DNA of 33,315 nucleotides from Clostridia bacterium (lineage in GTDB: Bacteria; Bacillota; Clostridia; UMGS1883). Positions 32,934 to 33,315 of this stretch are shown piece after piece. Every line of letters begins with the position of its first letter. The first letter of the stretch is position 1. A program made the translations under genes and the position numbers. The notes under the pieces were generated by a model. That model saw only the letters and a list, made by a program, of their open reading frames with translations, was not told the origin of the DNA and ran no database searches. The stretch lies in assembly GCA_030527235.1 (NCBI GenBank), contig JAUNBL010000022.1, positions 1 through 33,315 of the forward strand. The letters run 5' to 3'.

Positions 32934-33209
32934 ATGGAAATTGACGCATGTCATCAGACCCTCAAAGCCGAAGAGGGTGATTTACAAGTGCGCTACTACA
33001 TCAGAAAGGAGGACGCAGGTGAAAACGAGTTTCATCGTGTGATGTACGGCATAGGCGCCGAGTACGAAAGCGAAGCTTACGGAAATGAAAGCGCTTATGT
33101 AAGGGAAGTGACATCGGACGAGAAATTCGCGCGCAAGCTGTTTGAGAAAATGTGCGATATGTCAGTTACGCCCATGACGCTGAAAGACGTGATGGCAGAG
33201 CTTTTATAA
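32934..33209 (+). CDS. Small conserved cytosolic protein, possibly DUF6514-like
   Basis: A 91-residue protein without signal or membrane segment. It has two halves: a beta-rich N-terminus with a YYIRKE stretch and YGIGAEYES, and a helical C-terminus with EVTSDEKFARKLFEKMC and SVTPMTLKDVMAELL. The pattern of a YGI-type strand followed by a 'd-Kefv-l-e-m-n-v-sp-L-dV-e-l' helix resembles DUF6514 proteins of Clostridia, of unknown function. The assignment is from memory of the pattern and is not certain. The ATG at 32934 follows AAGGAGAAGG; an in-frame ATG 23 codons upstream overlaps the candidate promoter and has no ribosome site. Terminators on both sides make it a single-gene unit. Confidence 0.6.
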   Translation: MEIDACHQTLKAEEGDLQVRYYIRKEDAGENEFHRVMYGIGAEYESEAYGNESAYVREVTSDEKFARKLFEKMCDMSVTPMTLKDVMAELL

Positions 33210-33220
33210 CACAAATCATG

Positions 33221-33264
33221 CATCGTGGAAACACTCGAAAGAGCGCGGTTCCACGATGTTTTTT
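33221..33264 (+). terminator. Terminator of the last gene
   Basis: CATCGTGGAA (33221-33230) pairs perfectly with TTCCACGATG (33249-33258) across an 18-base loop, followed by six Us. It lies 11 bases after the stop codon. The remaining bases to the window end show nothing recognisable. Confidence 0.85.
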
Positions 33265-33315
33265 GAGTTTCCCCAAAATTTAAAGTAAAAAGTCCGACAA
33301 ACCGTGTAACCATGC

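Overview
This window looks like chromosomal DNA of a Gram-positive anaerobe of the class Clostridia. The reasons are a WalR/WalK pair, a short HisG that depends on HisZ, strong purine-rich ribosome binding sites, lipoproteins with a Gram-positive lipobox, S-layer-homology (SLH) cell-wall proteins, and a large secreted plant-polysaccharide enzyme. I cannot name the genus. No rRNA, tRNA, CRISPR array or transposase was found.

Layout. (1) 1-2632, plus strand: walR and walK behind a good sigma-A-type promoter. The leader carries a perfect 20-bp palindrome and a possible small upstream ORF. (2) 2625-12531, minus strand: a compact six-gene run smc - ftsY - small lipoprotein - membrane EAL phosphodiesterase - solute-binding lipoprotein - EamA transporter. 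Gaps are a few bases or overlaps, so they are probably one operon. (3) 12734-18712, plus: a secreted protein of about 1990 residues with two LamG-like domains, several Ig-like modules, a DNRLRE-type module and a GH105 unsaturated glucuronyl/rhamnogalacturonyl hydrolase domain. (4) 18713-19269: a gene-poor stretch with a class I cyclic di-GMP riboswitch on the minus strand. It has its own near-perfect promoter and an overlapping terminator, but no recognisable downstream gene, and a G-tract cluster lies beyond it. (5) 19270-24027, minus: hisZ-hisG-hisH-hisF followed closely by a P5C dehydrogenase gene. (6) 24344-30893, plus: two SLH surface proteins, the first a likely S-layer or abundant wall protein with five tandem Ig-like repeats. 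(7) 30924-32775, plus: two HPr-like small proteins lacking the phosphorylatable histidine, then hisA and hisIE. (8) 32934-33209: a small conserved protein between two good terminators.

How it fits together. Histidine biosynthesis is split into two arms (hisZGHF and hisA-hisIE) on opposite strands around the surface-protein genes; hisD, hisB and hisC are not here. The envelope theme is strong: WalRK, the SLH proteins and the modular GH105 protein. Cyclic di-GMP appears twice, as an EAL enzyme with intact catalytic motifs (and a degenerate GGDEF) carrying tandem extracellular solute-binding sensors, and as the orphan riboswitch. The riboswitch locus is the most unusual item: a consensus promoter and a complete ligand-controlled terminator that lead into about 300 bases without a minus-strand gene. 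It is either a cyclic di-GMP-controlled non-coding RNA or a riboswitch that lost its gene.
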